14,456 bases of DNA, taken from assembly GCA_044233495.1 (NCBI GenBank), contig JBIIJX010000040.1:1-14456 (forward strand). Reading direction: 5' to 3'. The notes beneath the pieces were generated by a model, which made no database searches, was not told the DNA's origin, and was given only the letters and a program-made list of their open reading frames with translations. The first letter of the stretch is position 1; each line of letters starts with the position of its first letter. Source of the stretch: UBA10649 sp044233495 (GTDB lineage Bacteria > Actinomycetota > Actinomycetes > S36-B12). Of this stretch, positions 1 through 6,320 are shown piece by piece. Position numbers and translations under genes: made by a program.

Positions 1-2
1 CG

Positions 3-269
3 ATCGCGTCGGGATCCTTCACCACCGTGCTCACCGGAGCGCCGTACGGGGCCACCACGGCCGAGAGCCCGGGAATCGCGGAGAATGTGCCCGGCACGGC
101 ATGCGGTGCCGGCTGCGGATCCACCACGACGGCAGGCTCATCGGGCGGATCATCAGCCGTCGCGGCCGGCAAGCCCGGCAGCCGATGCCGCAAGGCGGGC
201 GCGAAGGGCGTCTACCAGGGTCGGACCCTGACCTGCACCCGCGTGAAGGGCAAGCTGGTCTGGCGCTGA
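3..269 (+). CDS. C-terminal end of a probable exported protein (5' end outside window)
   Basis: The frame is open from the left edge to a TGA at 267-269, so this is the last 88 or so codons of a longer gene. A GTG at 27 exists, but nothing supports it as a true start. The visible part begins as low-complexity Gly/Ser/Thr/Ala sequence, which looks like a linker. It ends in a compact module with two Cys and a terminal Trp: C-x-K-A-G-A, then G-R-T-L-T-C, then G-K-L-V-W-R. From memory, tails of this type (C-x-K-x-G ... G-x-x-x-x-C ... W) recur at the C-terminus of secreted or cell-surface actinobacterial proteins, where the Cys pair probably forms a disulfide outside the cell. The function of the main domain cannot be told. 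It is separated from the next gene by a hairpin and a promoter, so it is probably not part of the catabolic operon. Confidence 0.6.
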   Translation: MASGSFTTVLTGAPYGATTAESPGIAENVPGTACGAGCGSTTTAGSSGGSSAVAAGKPGSRCRKAGAKGVYQGRTLTCTRVKGKLVWR

Positions 270-320
270 GGTCGATGCTGCGTCGAGGCTCGCCGGAGCG
301 GGAGCCCGGCCGGGGTGATC

Positions 321-338
321 CACCGCGTTCGCGTGGTG
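321..338 (+). terminator. Candidate intrinsic terminator hairpin
   Basis: CACCGCG (321-327) pairs with CGTGGTG (332-338) around a TTCG loop, giving a 7-bp stem with one G-T wobble. It lies between the end of the exported-protein gene and the -10 box of the next operon. No T-run follows, which is common for high-GC actinobacterial terminators but leaves the call uncertain. Confidence 0.4.
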
Positions 339-356
339 CCGGACCACATGCTGGCC

Positions 357-370
357 TAGTCTTCCGCCCA
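357..370 (+). promoter_or_regulatory. Putative -10 box (TAGTCT) for a leaderless operon start
   Basis: TAGTCT at 357-362 fits the TAnnnT -10 consensus. It is followed by seven bases and then the ATG at 370, so the transcript would start at or one base before the start codon. No Shine-Dalgarno sequence precedes this ATG. No convincing -35 box is seen. The same arrangement occurs at 6308-6320. Confidence 0.5.
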
Positions 371-2097
371 TGACACAGACACCCAGGGCAGGACAGGTCG
401 ACGACGGCTGGTGCATCGACAGCCCCAAGCTCAATGAGCGGTTCCCGGTCTACACCCGGTTCAACGCCAACGACGTGCTCCCCGACCCCATCACGCCCCT
501 GGGGGCCGACCTGATCTGGACCCCGCACATCCTGCCCGGGTTCTCCAACGCCTACGCGGACATGGGAGCGATCTCCGTCGCCGAGGCGAACGTCGACCAG
601 GACGCCTTCCCGGCGGCGGCCTTCCGGTACGGCCACATGTACGTCAACGTGACGACGGCCCGGCTCACCGGGATCCGCAGCGGGCTCGGCTGGCAGGCCA
701 TCGACGCCCAGTTCTTCGGGAGCCATCCGGATGCGCCGCCGCACGAGGATCATCCGGACGACGGCGACCCCGTCACCTCGCAGCGGCTCGCGGAGCGCAC
801 CCAGTGGACGCTCACGACCTCGTCCTTCCCCGACATCGAGGAGGACACCCGCATCGCCGATCGCCTGCGGGCACAGCGTCCGGACTTCGCCGAGATGAGC
901 AACGCCGCACTCGTGGCGTATGCGCGCAGCCTTGCCCCCTACGAGCGGATGACGTGGCGTGGCGAGCTCGTGGGCGGCGCCCAGGCGGCGATCGGCCCGG
1001 CCGTGCTCGGCTCGCTCATTCCCCCGGACCTCGGCTACTCGCCCTTCGATCTCGTGGGTCCTGCCGGTGACGTGGTCTCGGCGCAGCCCTCCTACGCCCT
1101 GTGGGACCTGTCCCGCCTGGTGCGCGCGGACTCCGCGCTGATGGAGATGTTCGACGCCGGGGTCGAGGGCCTGGTGCCGTGGCTGAAGGACAACCACCCG
1201 GACTTCCACCAGCGGTTCATGGCCTTCCTGCGCGAGTACGGATACCGCGGGCCGTCCGAGTGGGATCTCGGGGCTGACTCCTGGGAGACCAAGCCCGAAC
1301 TGCCCCTGGCGCTCATCGACCGCATGCGTCGCACCATCGGCATGCAGTCGGCCGAGGAGGCCGTGGCGCGCGTCACGGCGGCGCTCGCGGGCAGCGAGGA
1401 GGCGCTCGCCACGCTGGGCATGGCGCTGGCGTCCGCTCGTCGTTTCGCCGGGTACCGCGAACTCGGCAAGAGCAACTGCATCAAGGTCATCAACGAGGCG
1501 CGCGTGGCACTCCGGGAGTTCGGCATCCGCCTGACGAACGAGGGCCACCTCGACCATCCGCAGCAGATCTTCATGGCACTCGACAACGAGCTCGATCGGC
1601 TCGTCCTCCAGCCTGAGCTCGTCACGGCGACCCTCAAGGAGCGGGAGCAGGACTGGAAGGCGTACTTCGACCTCGAGGTGCCGCTGTTCCTCGACGCACG
1701 CGCTCCTCGCATTCCGGTGGCCCAGGTGCCGCGCAAGGCGGCGGCCTCATTCCCGGTGGCCGGCGTGGGGGAGACCCTGTCGGCGATCGCTGCGGCGGCG
1801 GGACGGGCTAGCGGCAGGGCCCGGGTCATCCACGACCCGGGTGCCATTGCCTCGTTCGAGCCAGGCGACGTCCTCATCGCACCGCAGACCGACCCGTCCT
1901 GGACTCCGCTGTTCGTGGTCTCCAGCGCCGTGGTCGTGGGCGTCGGCGCGCCGAACAGCCACGCGATGATCGTCAGTCGCGAGCTGGGCATCCCCTGCGT
2001 CGCGGGCCTGGAGGGTGCGACGCACCGCATCCCGGATGGTGCCATGGTCACCGTCGACGGTTCCGCGGGAACGGTCACCATCGACAGCCTCGGGTAG
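370..2097 (+). CDS. PEP-synthase-type phosphohistidine (swivel) domain protein, PpsA-like
   Basis: This 575-residue protein ends in a PEP-utilising-enzyme mobile domain (about residues 470-575). The core reads G-A-P-N-S-H-A-M-I-V-S-R-E-L-G-I-P, with the phospho-accepting His at residue 531, followed by I-P-D-G and V-T-V-D-G-S-A-G. Upstream, D-V-L-I-A-P-Q-T-D-P-S-W-T-P-L is the usual entry to this domain. The N-terminal 430 residues resemble the central region of PEP synthase and rifampicin phosphotransferase (R-F-N-A-N-D-V-L-P-D-P-I-T-P-L near residues 31-45). The ATP-grasp nucleotide-binding domain and the PEP-binding TIM barrel are both missing. In phenylphosphate synthase of Thauera the His-bearing subunit is likewise separate from an ATP-grasp subunit, but no such partner is encoded here. 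It is the first gene of a seven-gene operon and ends 6 bases before the next start. Phosphoryl transfer to a pathway intermediate is an inference; the substrate is unknown. Confidence 0.85.
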   Translation: MTQTPRAGQVDDGWCIDSPKLNERFPVYTRFNANDVLPDPITPLGADLIWTPHILPGFSNAYADMGAISVAEANVDQDAFPAAAFRYGHMYVNVTTARLTGIRSGLGWQAIDAQFFGSHPDAPPHEDHPDDGDPVTSQRLAERTQWTLTTSSFPDIEEDTRIADRLRAQRPDFAEMSNAALVAYARSLAPYERMTWRGELVGGAQAAIGPAVLGSLIPPDLGYSPFDLVGPAGDVVSAQPSYALWDLSRLVRADSALMEMFDAGVEGLVPWLKDNHPDFHQRFMAFLREYGYRGPSEWDLGADSWETKPELPLALIDRMRRTIGMQSAEEAVARVTAALAGSEEALATLGMALASARRFAGYRELGKSNCIKVINEARVALREFGIRLTNEGHLDHPQQIFMALDNELDRLVLQPELVTATLKEREQDWKAYFDLEVPLFLDARAPRIPVAQVPRKAAASFPVAGVGETLSAIAAAAGRASGRARVIHDPGAIASFEPGDVLIAPQTDPSWTPLFVVSSAVVVGVGAPNSHAMIVSRELGIPCVAGLEGATHRIPDGAMVTVDGSAGTVTIDSLG

Positions 2098-2103
2098 CGG
2101 CGG

Positions 2104-2652
2104 GTGCGCGAGCCGCTCATCCGGTACCCGATAGTCCAGTACGCCTACGTCGTCGACGATCTGGACGAGGGCGTCCGGCACTGGGTCGAGGTGATGGGGG
2201 CTGGACCCTTCTTCGTGAGCCGGAATCATCGGGGCCGCGACCACACCTACCGAGGCGTGCGTGACGAAGCCGTGTTCTCGTACGCCTTCGGCCAGGCAGG
2301 CCCGGCGCAGGTGCAGCTCATCCAGTGCATGGACGACTCCCCGTCGATCTACCGCGACATGTTCGCTCCGGGCGAGGGCGGGTTCCATCACGTCGCCTGC
2401 CTCGTGCCTGCGGCGGACATGGAGCGCGAGGTGGCCCGGTTCACTGATGCCGGGTACGAGGTGGCCTCGACCCTCCACTCGTACGTCCCTGTCGCCTACC
2501 TCGACTGCAGGCGGACGCTCGGCTTCTTCGTCGAGCTCCACGGCCTCAACGAGGATGTCGACGAGCTCTTCCGTGAGATCCGGGTGGCGCACGAGGAGTG
2601 GGACGGTGTCACGGATCCCGTGCGCGTGCGTGGAAAGTCGAGTTCCCTGTGA
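2104..2652 (+). CDS. VOC (glyoxalase/dioxygenase superfamily) protein, first of a tandem pair
   Basis: This 182-residue protein has two beta-alpha-beta-beta-beta units of the vicinal oxygen chelate fold. The first strand reads I-V-Q-Y-A-Y-V-V-D-D-L-D. The second unit begins G-G-F-H-H-V-A-C-L-V-P, and the last strand reads F-F-V-E-L-H-G. The positions that bind metal in methylmalonyl-CoA epimerase and glyoxalase I are Gln12, His96 and Glu144, so a divalent metal site is plausible. Substrates of this superfamily are too diverse to name one; isomerase/epimerase, hydrolase or binding roles are all possible. The GTG start lies 6 bases after the preceding stop with only a weak upstream purine stretch (GGCGGG). 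The gene ends in a GTGA overlap with its paralogue, which is strongly similar throughout. Confidence 0.85.
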   Translation: MREPLIRYPIVQYAYVVDDLDEGVRHWVEVMGAGPFFVSRNHRGRDHTYRGVRDEAVFSYAFGQAGPAQVQLIQCMDDSPSIYRDMFAPGEGGFHHVACLVPAADMEREVARFTDAGYEVASTLHSYVPVAYLDCRRTLGFFVELHGLNEDVDELFREIRVAHEEWDGVTDPVRVRGKSSSL

Positions 2653-3182
2653 TCGCCGCACCACTCCTGCGGCACCGTGTGGTGCAGCATGCGTTCGTCG
2701 TGCCCGACCTCGACGCGGGAATCGAGCAGTGGCGCTCGACCTTGGGGGCTGGCCCATTCGTCGTCATGCGCGACTTCGTCGGCAGGGAACTGACGTATCG
2801 CGGTGCTCCCAGCAAGACGGCCGTCGACTATGCCTTCGGGCAGTCCGGTGACATCCAGGTCCAGCTCATCGCGCAGTCGGACCCGGGCGAATCCATCTAC
2901 CGAGACATGTACGCACCCGGCGAGGGTGGGTTCCACCACGTCTGCGCGCTCGTCCCCATGGATGACTGGGACAGCCAGGTCGCCGTGTTCACCGACGCGG
3001 GCTACGAGGTGGCCGCGTCCCTCATGACCTCCGCTCCGGCCGTGTATCTCGACTGCCGCCGCGACCTCGGCATCTTCGTCGAGCTATACGGCCAGACCGA
3101 GCGATCGATGGGATTCTTCGCCCACCTGCGCGACCTGCATGACTCGTGGGACGGTGTGACCGATCCCATCCGACAGCGCTGA
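2649..3182 (+). CDS. VOC (glyoxalase/dioxygenase superfamily) protein, second of a tandem pair
   Basis: This is a 177-residue paralogue of the preceding VOC protein. Shared blocks include L-G-A-G-P-F or M-G-A-G-P-F near residue 33, S-I-Y-R-D-M, A-P-G-E-G-G-F-H-H-V, F-T-D-A-G-Y-E-V-A, Y-L-D-C-R-R and W-D-G-V-T-D-P. The likely metal ligands are Gln13, His97 and Glu145, the same Q/H/E set as its twin. I chose the GTG at 2649, which overlaps the upstream TGA as GTGA, because it makes the N-terminus line up with the paralogue. An in-frame ATG at 2598 would add 17 unrelated residues read through the end of the upstream gene. The two copies may form a heterodimer or act on related substrates; this is inference. 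Confidence 0.85.
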   Translation: MIAAPLLRHRVVQHAFVVPDLDAGIEQWRSTLGAGPFVVMRDFVGRELTYRGAPSKTAVDYAFGQSGDIQVQLIAQSDPGESIYRDMYAPGEGGFHHVCALVPMDDWDSQVAVFTDAGYEVAASLMTSAPAVYLDCRRDLGIFVELYGQTERSMGFFAHLRDLHDSWDGVTDPIRQR

Positions 3183-3184
3183 TG

Positions 3185-3189
3185 AGGAG
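3185..3189 (+). promoter_or_regulatory. Shine-Dalgarno sequence deciding the DUF3237 gene start
   Basis: AGGAG lies four bases before the ATG at 3194. It supports that start over an in-frame ATG at 3146 that lies inside the upstream VOC gene. Confidence 0.6.
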
Positions 3190-3193
3190 AGAC

Positions 3194-3613
3194 ATGACCG
3201 ACCTGCCGTTCGAGCTGGTACCCCTGGCTACCGTCCGGGTCACGCGCGGCGACATCCACCGGATGGGCCAGACCGCCTTCCATCGACGGGTCATCGGCGG
3301 CATCGCCGAGGGACGGTGGGACGGCGAGCGGATCAGCGGTGACATCGTCCCACCCGGAGGTGATTGGGCACTGCCGTCGGCCGACGGCACGATCATGCTG
3401 CTGGAGGTCCGCCAGGTGGTGCGCACCGATGACGGCGCGCTCGTCTACGTGACGTACCACGGGCGCGCCGACCGCGGCCGCGGTACCTACACCGTGGCAC
3501 CTACGTTCGAGACAGATGATGAGCGCTACGCGTGGCTCAACGGAGTTCAGGCGATCGGACAGGGGCGCACGGACGGGGAGGACATCGTCTACGAGATGTT
3601 CGAGGGCCGCTGA
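3194..3613 (+). CDS. DUF3237 domain protein
   Basis: This 139-residue protein matches the DUF3237 pattern along its whole length. I see G-G-I-A-E-G-R-W-D-G-E near residues 36-46, G-D-I-V-P-P-G-G-D-W at 49-58, D-G-T-I-M-L-L-E-V-R at 64-73, T-D-D-G-A-L-V-Y-V at 78-86 and A-W-L-N-G near 113-117. The family is a small beta-rich fold without an agreed biochemical role. Its members often sit in catabolic clusters for aromatic and alicyclic compounds. The Shine-Dalgarno-supported start at 3194 is preferred. The stop overlaps the next ATG as TGATG, so translation is probably coupled to the SDR. It has no signal peptide or membrane segment and is presumably cytosolic. Its role in the pathway is unknown. 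Confidence 0.85.
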   Translation: MTDLPFELVPLATVRVTRGDIHRMGQTAFHRRVIGGIAEGRWDGERISGDIVPPGGDWALPSADGTIMLLEVRQVVRTDDGALVYVTYHGRADRGRGTYTVAPTFETDDERYAWLNGVQAIGQGRTDGEDIVYEMFEGR

Positions 3614-4377
3614 TGGCGCCAGTCGCCATCGTCACCGGAGCCGGGGCCGGCATCGGTCTGGCCACGGCGCGCATGCTCCACGAGCGCGGACACCGGGTGG
3701 TGGCCGCAGATGTGGCGATCGAATCCGTGGGCTGGGCGCAGGGCATGGACGGGATCCTGCCGGTCGCGGCTGATGTGAGCATCGAGGACGACAACGCGGC
3801 GATGGTCGCCGCGGCCATCGCCGCGTTCGGCCGACTGGACGTCATGGTGCTGAACGCCGGTATCGCACGGCGCACCCACTGGACGGCCGACGATGCCGTC
3901 GATGCCTTCGACCGCATCATGGCCGTGAACGCGAGAGGGGTCGTTCTGGGCATCCGGCACGGCGCTCCCGCGATCGCGGAGTCCGGCGGCGGAGCGATCG
4001 TCGTCGTGGGTTCCACCTCGGGGATCCGCGCCGATCCTGAGCGCTTCGCCTACGACGCCTCCAAGGCGGCGGCCATCAATGCCGCCCGAGCGGCCGCTCT
4101 GGACTGGGCAGTGAGGGGTGTCCGCGTCAACGTCATGGCTCCGGGACCGACCATGACGGGGATCCTGCAGGGCGGCCGACTCAGCGCCGAGCACCTGGAC
4201 GAGTTGACGCGCAACATCCCGCTGCAGCGCATGGGCACGCCCGATGAGCAGGCCGAGGCCATCTGCTTCCTGTGCTCACCGGCTGCCAGCTTCATCACGG
4301 GCGCCGTGCTGATGTGCGACGGTGGTGTCACGGCACAGGCGGGAATCTTCCCGCCGCCACTGAAGGAGCACCTGTGA
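3613..4377 (+). CDS. Short-chain dehydrogenase/reductase (classical SDR)
   Basis: This 254-residue classical SDR carries the nucleotide motif T-G-A-G-A-G-I-G (residues 8-15) and N-A-G at 81-83. The catalytic tetrad is Asn106, Ser134, Tyr147 and Lys151, with Tyr and Lys in Y-D-A-S-K. The end of the second strand reads A-A-D-V-A; the Asp there favours NAD(H) over NADP(H). The family oxidises or reduces secondary alcohols and ketones, and the substrate is not predictable. The ATG at 3613 overlaps the previous TGA; an in-frame ATG at 3532 only reads through the upstream gene. The gene ends in a GTGA overlap with the flavoprotein. The C-terminal tail after the V-L-M-C-D-G-G motif has an unusual run of prolines (F-P-P-P-L-K). 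Confidence 0.92.
   Translation: MAPVAIVTGAGAGIGLATARMLHERGHRVVAADVAIESVGWAQGMDGILPVAADVSIEDDNAAMVAAAIAAFGRLDVMVLNAGIARRTHWTADDAVDAFDRIMAVNARGVVLGIRHGAPAIAESGGGAIVVVGSTSGIRADPERFAYDASKAAAINAARAAALDWAVRGVRVNVMAPGPTMTGILQGGRLSAEHLDELTRNIPLQRMGTPDEQAEAICFLCSPAASFITGAVLMCDGGVTAQAGIFPPPLKEHL
4363..4368 (+). promoter_or_regulatory. Shine-Dalgarno sequence for the FAD_binding_2 flavoprotein
   Basis: AAGGAG is followed by five bases and the GTG at 4374. This decides the start against a much longer in-frame ATG at 4272 that would overlap the SDR gene. Confidence 0.6.
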
Positions 4378-5792
4378 GCGAGTACGACTTCGACGTCGTT
4401 GTGATCGGCTCCGGTGCCGCCGGGCTCTCAGCAGCCCTCGCGGCCGCCGAGGAAGGCGCCAGCGTCCTGGTGGCCGAGGCGGAGGGGGTCATCGGGGGAT
4501 CGTCGCGGCTCTCCGGCGGACTCATGATGGGGGCCGGCACGCGCTACCAGAGGGCCCTGGGCATCGAGGACTCCTCGGAGGCCCTCTTCCACGACTACAT
4601 GACGCTCAACCAGTGGAAGGTCGAGGCCGCCGTCGTCGAGCGGCTCACTCAGCGCGCCGGGCAGGCGGTGGAGTGGCTCGGGGATCACGGAGTGGAGTTC
4701 TACGACCAGATGGTCTACGGCGGCGACGAGACCGTGCCGCGGGTGCACTGCCCCATCGGGCGCGGGCAGGCGGTGGTCGACGTCCTGTACGCCCGGTGCC
4801 GTGAGGCCGGGGTCGAGTTCGCGCTCGGCCAGCGCATCGACCGGCTGATCACGGTGGACTCTGCGGTGCATGGGGTGGCCGTCGGCGACGACGAGATCAC
4901 CGCCGGGTCGGTGGTGGTGGCCAGCGGGGGATTCGGTGCCAGCGAGGAGAAGAGACGCGAGCTCTTCCCCTCGGTCTACGGCACCGGCTGGTCCTACTAC
5001 ATCGGTGCCGACGGTGCCCGGGGCGATGCCCTCGACTTCACGCGTCCTGTCGATGCCCAGGTCACCGGTCACGACCGCGGCCTTCGTCTGCTGCACACTG
5101 ATTTCGATCGGATGTACGAGGCCTACATCCCCGGTTGGCTCGTGCTGGTCAACCGCGACGGTCGTCGATTCTGCAACGAGACGGCGCCCTACGGGATCAT
5201 GGATGGGCTGCTTGCCGAACAGGGAGACGTGGCCTTCGCCATCTTCGACCACCGTCGACTGGTCGAGGCGACCGAGCTCGGCGTGGCCCGCTACAAGCAG
5301 TCCATCCCCGGCTCGACGAAGCGGCAGAGTCCGCACTGGAACCTCGACGTCATCGAGATGATGAAGCAGGAGGGCAAGGTCAAGGTCGCTGAGACCGTCG
5401 AGGACCTCGCGAGGCTGCTGCGACTGCCGTCCGGGCACCTGCAGGCCACGGTCGAGCGTGTCAACGAGCTGCACGCCATGCACGAGGACGCCGACTACCT
5501 CAAGGACCCGAAATTCCTCGAGCCGATCGAGGAGGGTCCCTTCTACGGCGTCGAGGTGCGGCCGGCGACCTGCTGCTTCACGGCCTGCGGCCTGCGCATC
5601 GACCGTGACGCTCGGGTGCTCGACTCCAGCGGCCGGCCGATCTCGGGCCTCTTCGCCGCCGGAGAGGTGACGGGGGGTGTGATCGGCCCGCGATACGTGG
5701 GCAGCGGCAACTCCTACGGCAACTGCGTGACCATGGGCCGTGTTGCAGGTCAGTCGGCCGCCGCGGTGAACGCCGGAGAGAGAGTGGGGTGA
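4374..5792 (+). CDS. FAD-dependent oxidoreductase (FAD_binding_2 / fumarate reductase flavoprotein family)
   Basis: This 472-residue flavoprotein opens with the dinucleotide-binding motif V-V-V-I-G-S-G-A-A-G-L-S-A (residues 8-20), an acidic residue at the end of the second strand (Glu35) and G-G-S-S-R-L-S-G-G at 41-49. Near the C-terminus it has G-L-F-A-A-G-E-V-T-G-G and G-S-G-N-S-Y-G-N-C-V-T-M-G-R, the closing FAD contacts of the family. Relatives include fumarate and urocanate reductases, tricarballylate dehydrogenase and 3-ketosteroid dehydrogenases, all of which add or remove hydrogen across a C-C bond next to a carbonyl. No heme or covalent-flavin domain is present. It sits between an SDR and a SnoaL-like protein, with overlaps on both sides, so it is probably part of a dehydrogenation/dehydration sequence. 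Direction and substrate are not known. Confidence 0.88.
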   Translation: MSEYDFDVVVIGSGAAGLSAALAAAEEGASVLVAEAEGVIGGSSRLSGGLMMGAGTRYQRALGIEDSSEALFHDYMTLNQWKVEAAVVERLTQRAGQAVEWLGDHGVEFYDQMVYGGDETVPRVHCPIGRGQAVVDVLYARCREAGVEFALGQRIDRLITVDSAVHGVAVGDDEITAGSVVVASGGFGASEEKRRELFPSVYGTGWSYYIGADGARGDALDFTRPVDAQVTGHDRGLRLLHTDFDRMYEAYIPGWLVLVNRDGRRFCNETAPYGIMDGLLAEQGDVAFAIFDHRRLVEATELGVARYKQSIPGSTKRQSPHWNLDVIEMMKQEGKVKVAETVEDLARLLRLPSGHLQATVERVNELHAMHEDADYLKDPKFLEPIEEGPFYGVEVRPATCCFTACGLRIDRDARVLDSSGRPISGLFAAGEVTGGVIGPRYVGSGNSYGNCVTMGRVAGQSAAAVNAGERVG

Positions 5793-6280
5793 TGACCATG
5801 CGCCCAGAGGATCGCGAGGGGATTCGCGAGGCGACCTTTCGATACGCACGGGGTGTCGATCGCCTCGATGCCGAACTCATGAAGAGCGCCTACTGGCCTG
5901 ACGCCACCGACGACCACGGCCGATTCGTGGGCAATGGCTGGGAGTTCTCCGAACGCGTCGTCGGCACCCATGACCGTTGGGCCAGCACGATGCACTGCGT
6001 CTACAACCACAGCATCGAGTTCGACGACGACACCCATGCACGTGGAGAGCTCTACAACGTCACGTACCTTGTGCCGCGCGATGGTGGACCCTGGTCGGTG
6101 TGGCTCGGCCGCTACCTCGATCGCTACGAGAAGCGCGACGGGGAGTGGCGGATCAGCCACCGCACGTGCGTCCACGAGGCCACCACGACCGTCGACCACG
6201 CTCCCATCGCTGGTGACATGTCGAACTTCCGCAAGGGCGAGGCCGATAGACCTCGAGGGGATCGCCCGCTCGGCACCTGA
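5792..6280 (+). CDS. SnoaL-like (NTF2-fold) protein, possible dehydratase
   Basis: This protein of about 162 residues fits the SnoaL_4 pattern: an N-terminal helix I-R-E-A-T-F-R-Y-A-R-G-V-D-R-L-D, then Y-W-P-D-A-T-D-D-H-G-R-F, then T-M-H-C-V-Y-N-H-S-I-E-F and A-R-G-E-L-Y-N-V-T-Y. Tyr18 and Asp23 have the spacing of the Tyr30/Asp35 pair of the bile-acid dehydratase BaiE. His68 or His73 lies where a catalytic His would be expected. Dehydratase activity is therefore plausible, but the fold also serves isomerases, hydroxylase subunits and binding proteins. Three in-frame starts compete: GTG 5789, ATG 5792 (TGATG overlap) and ATG 5798, which has a purine-rich GGGGTGA just upstream. I use 5792. It is the last gene of the operon. 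Confidence 0.82.
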   Translation: MTMRPEDREGIREATFRYARGVDRLDAELMKSAYWPDATDDHGRFVGNGWEFSERVVGTHDRWASTMHCVYNHSIEFDDDTHARGELYNVTYLVPRDGGPWSVWLGRYLDRYEKRDGEWRISHRTCVHEATTTVDHAPIAGDMSNFRKGEADRPRGDRPLGT

Positions 6281-6307
6281 GCATGACGAGGCGATTCCGG
6301 GTGCCAC

Positions 6308-6320
6308 TAGGCTCGGCGAG
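6308..6320 (+). promoter_or_regulatory. Putative -10 box (TAGGCT) for a leaderless ThDP enzyme mRNA
   Basis: TAGGCT at 6308-6313 is followed by exactly six bases and then the GTG at 6320, which would place the transcription start on the start codon. No Shine-Dalgarno sequence lies upstream of this GTG. A weak -35 candidate (ATGACG, 6283-6288) is spaced 19 bases away. Confidence 0.5.

Noticed and set aside
31..1557. 508-codon open frame on the minus strand opposite the swivel-domain gene
   Set aside because: It is antisense to a clear PEP-mobile-domain protein, and its translation is Arg/Gly/Pro/Val-rich with no domain, as expected for mirror frames in GC-rich coding DNA.
4428..5849. 473-codon minus-strand frame opposite the FAD_binding_2 gene
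   Set aside because: It is a mirror frame of a well-supported gene and has no recognisable fold or ribosome site.
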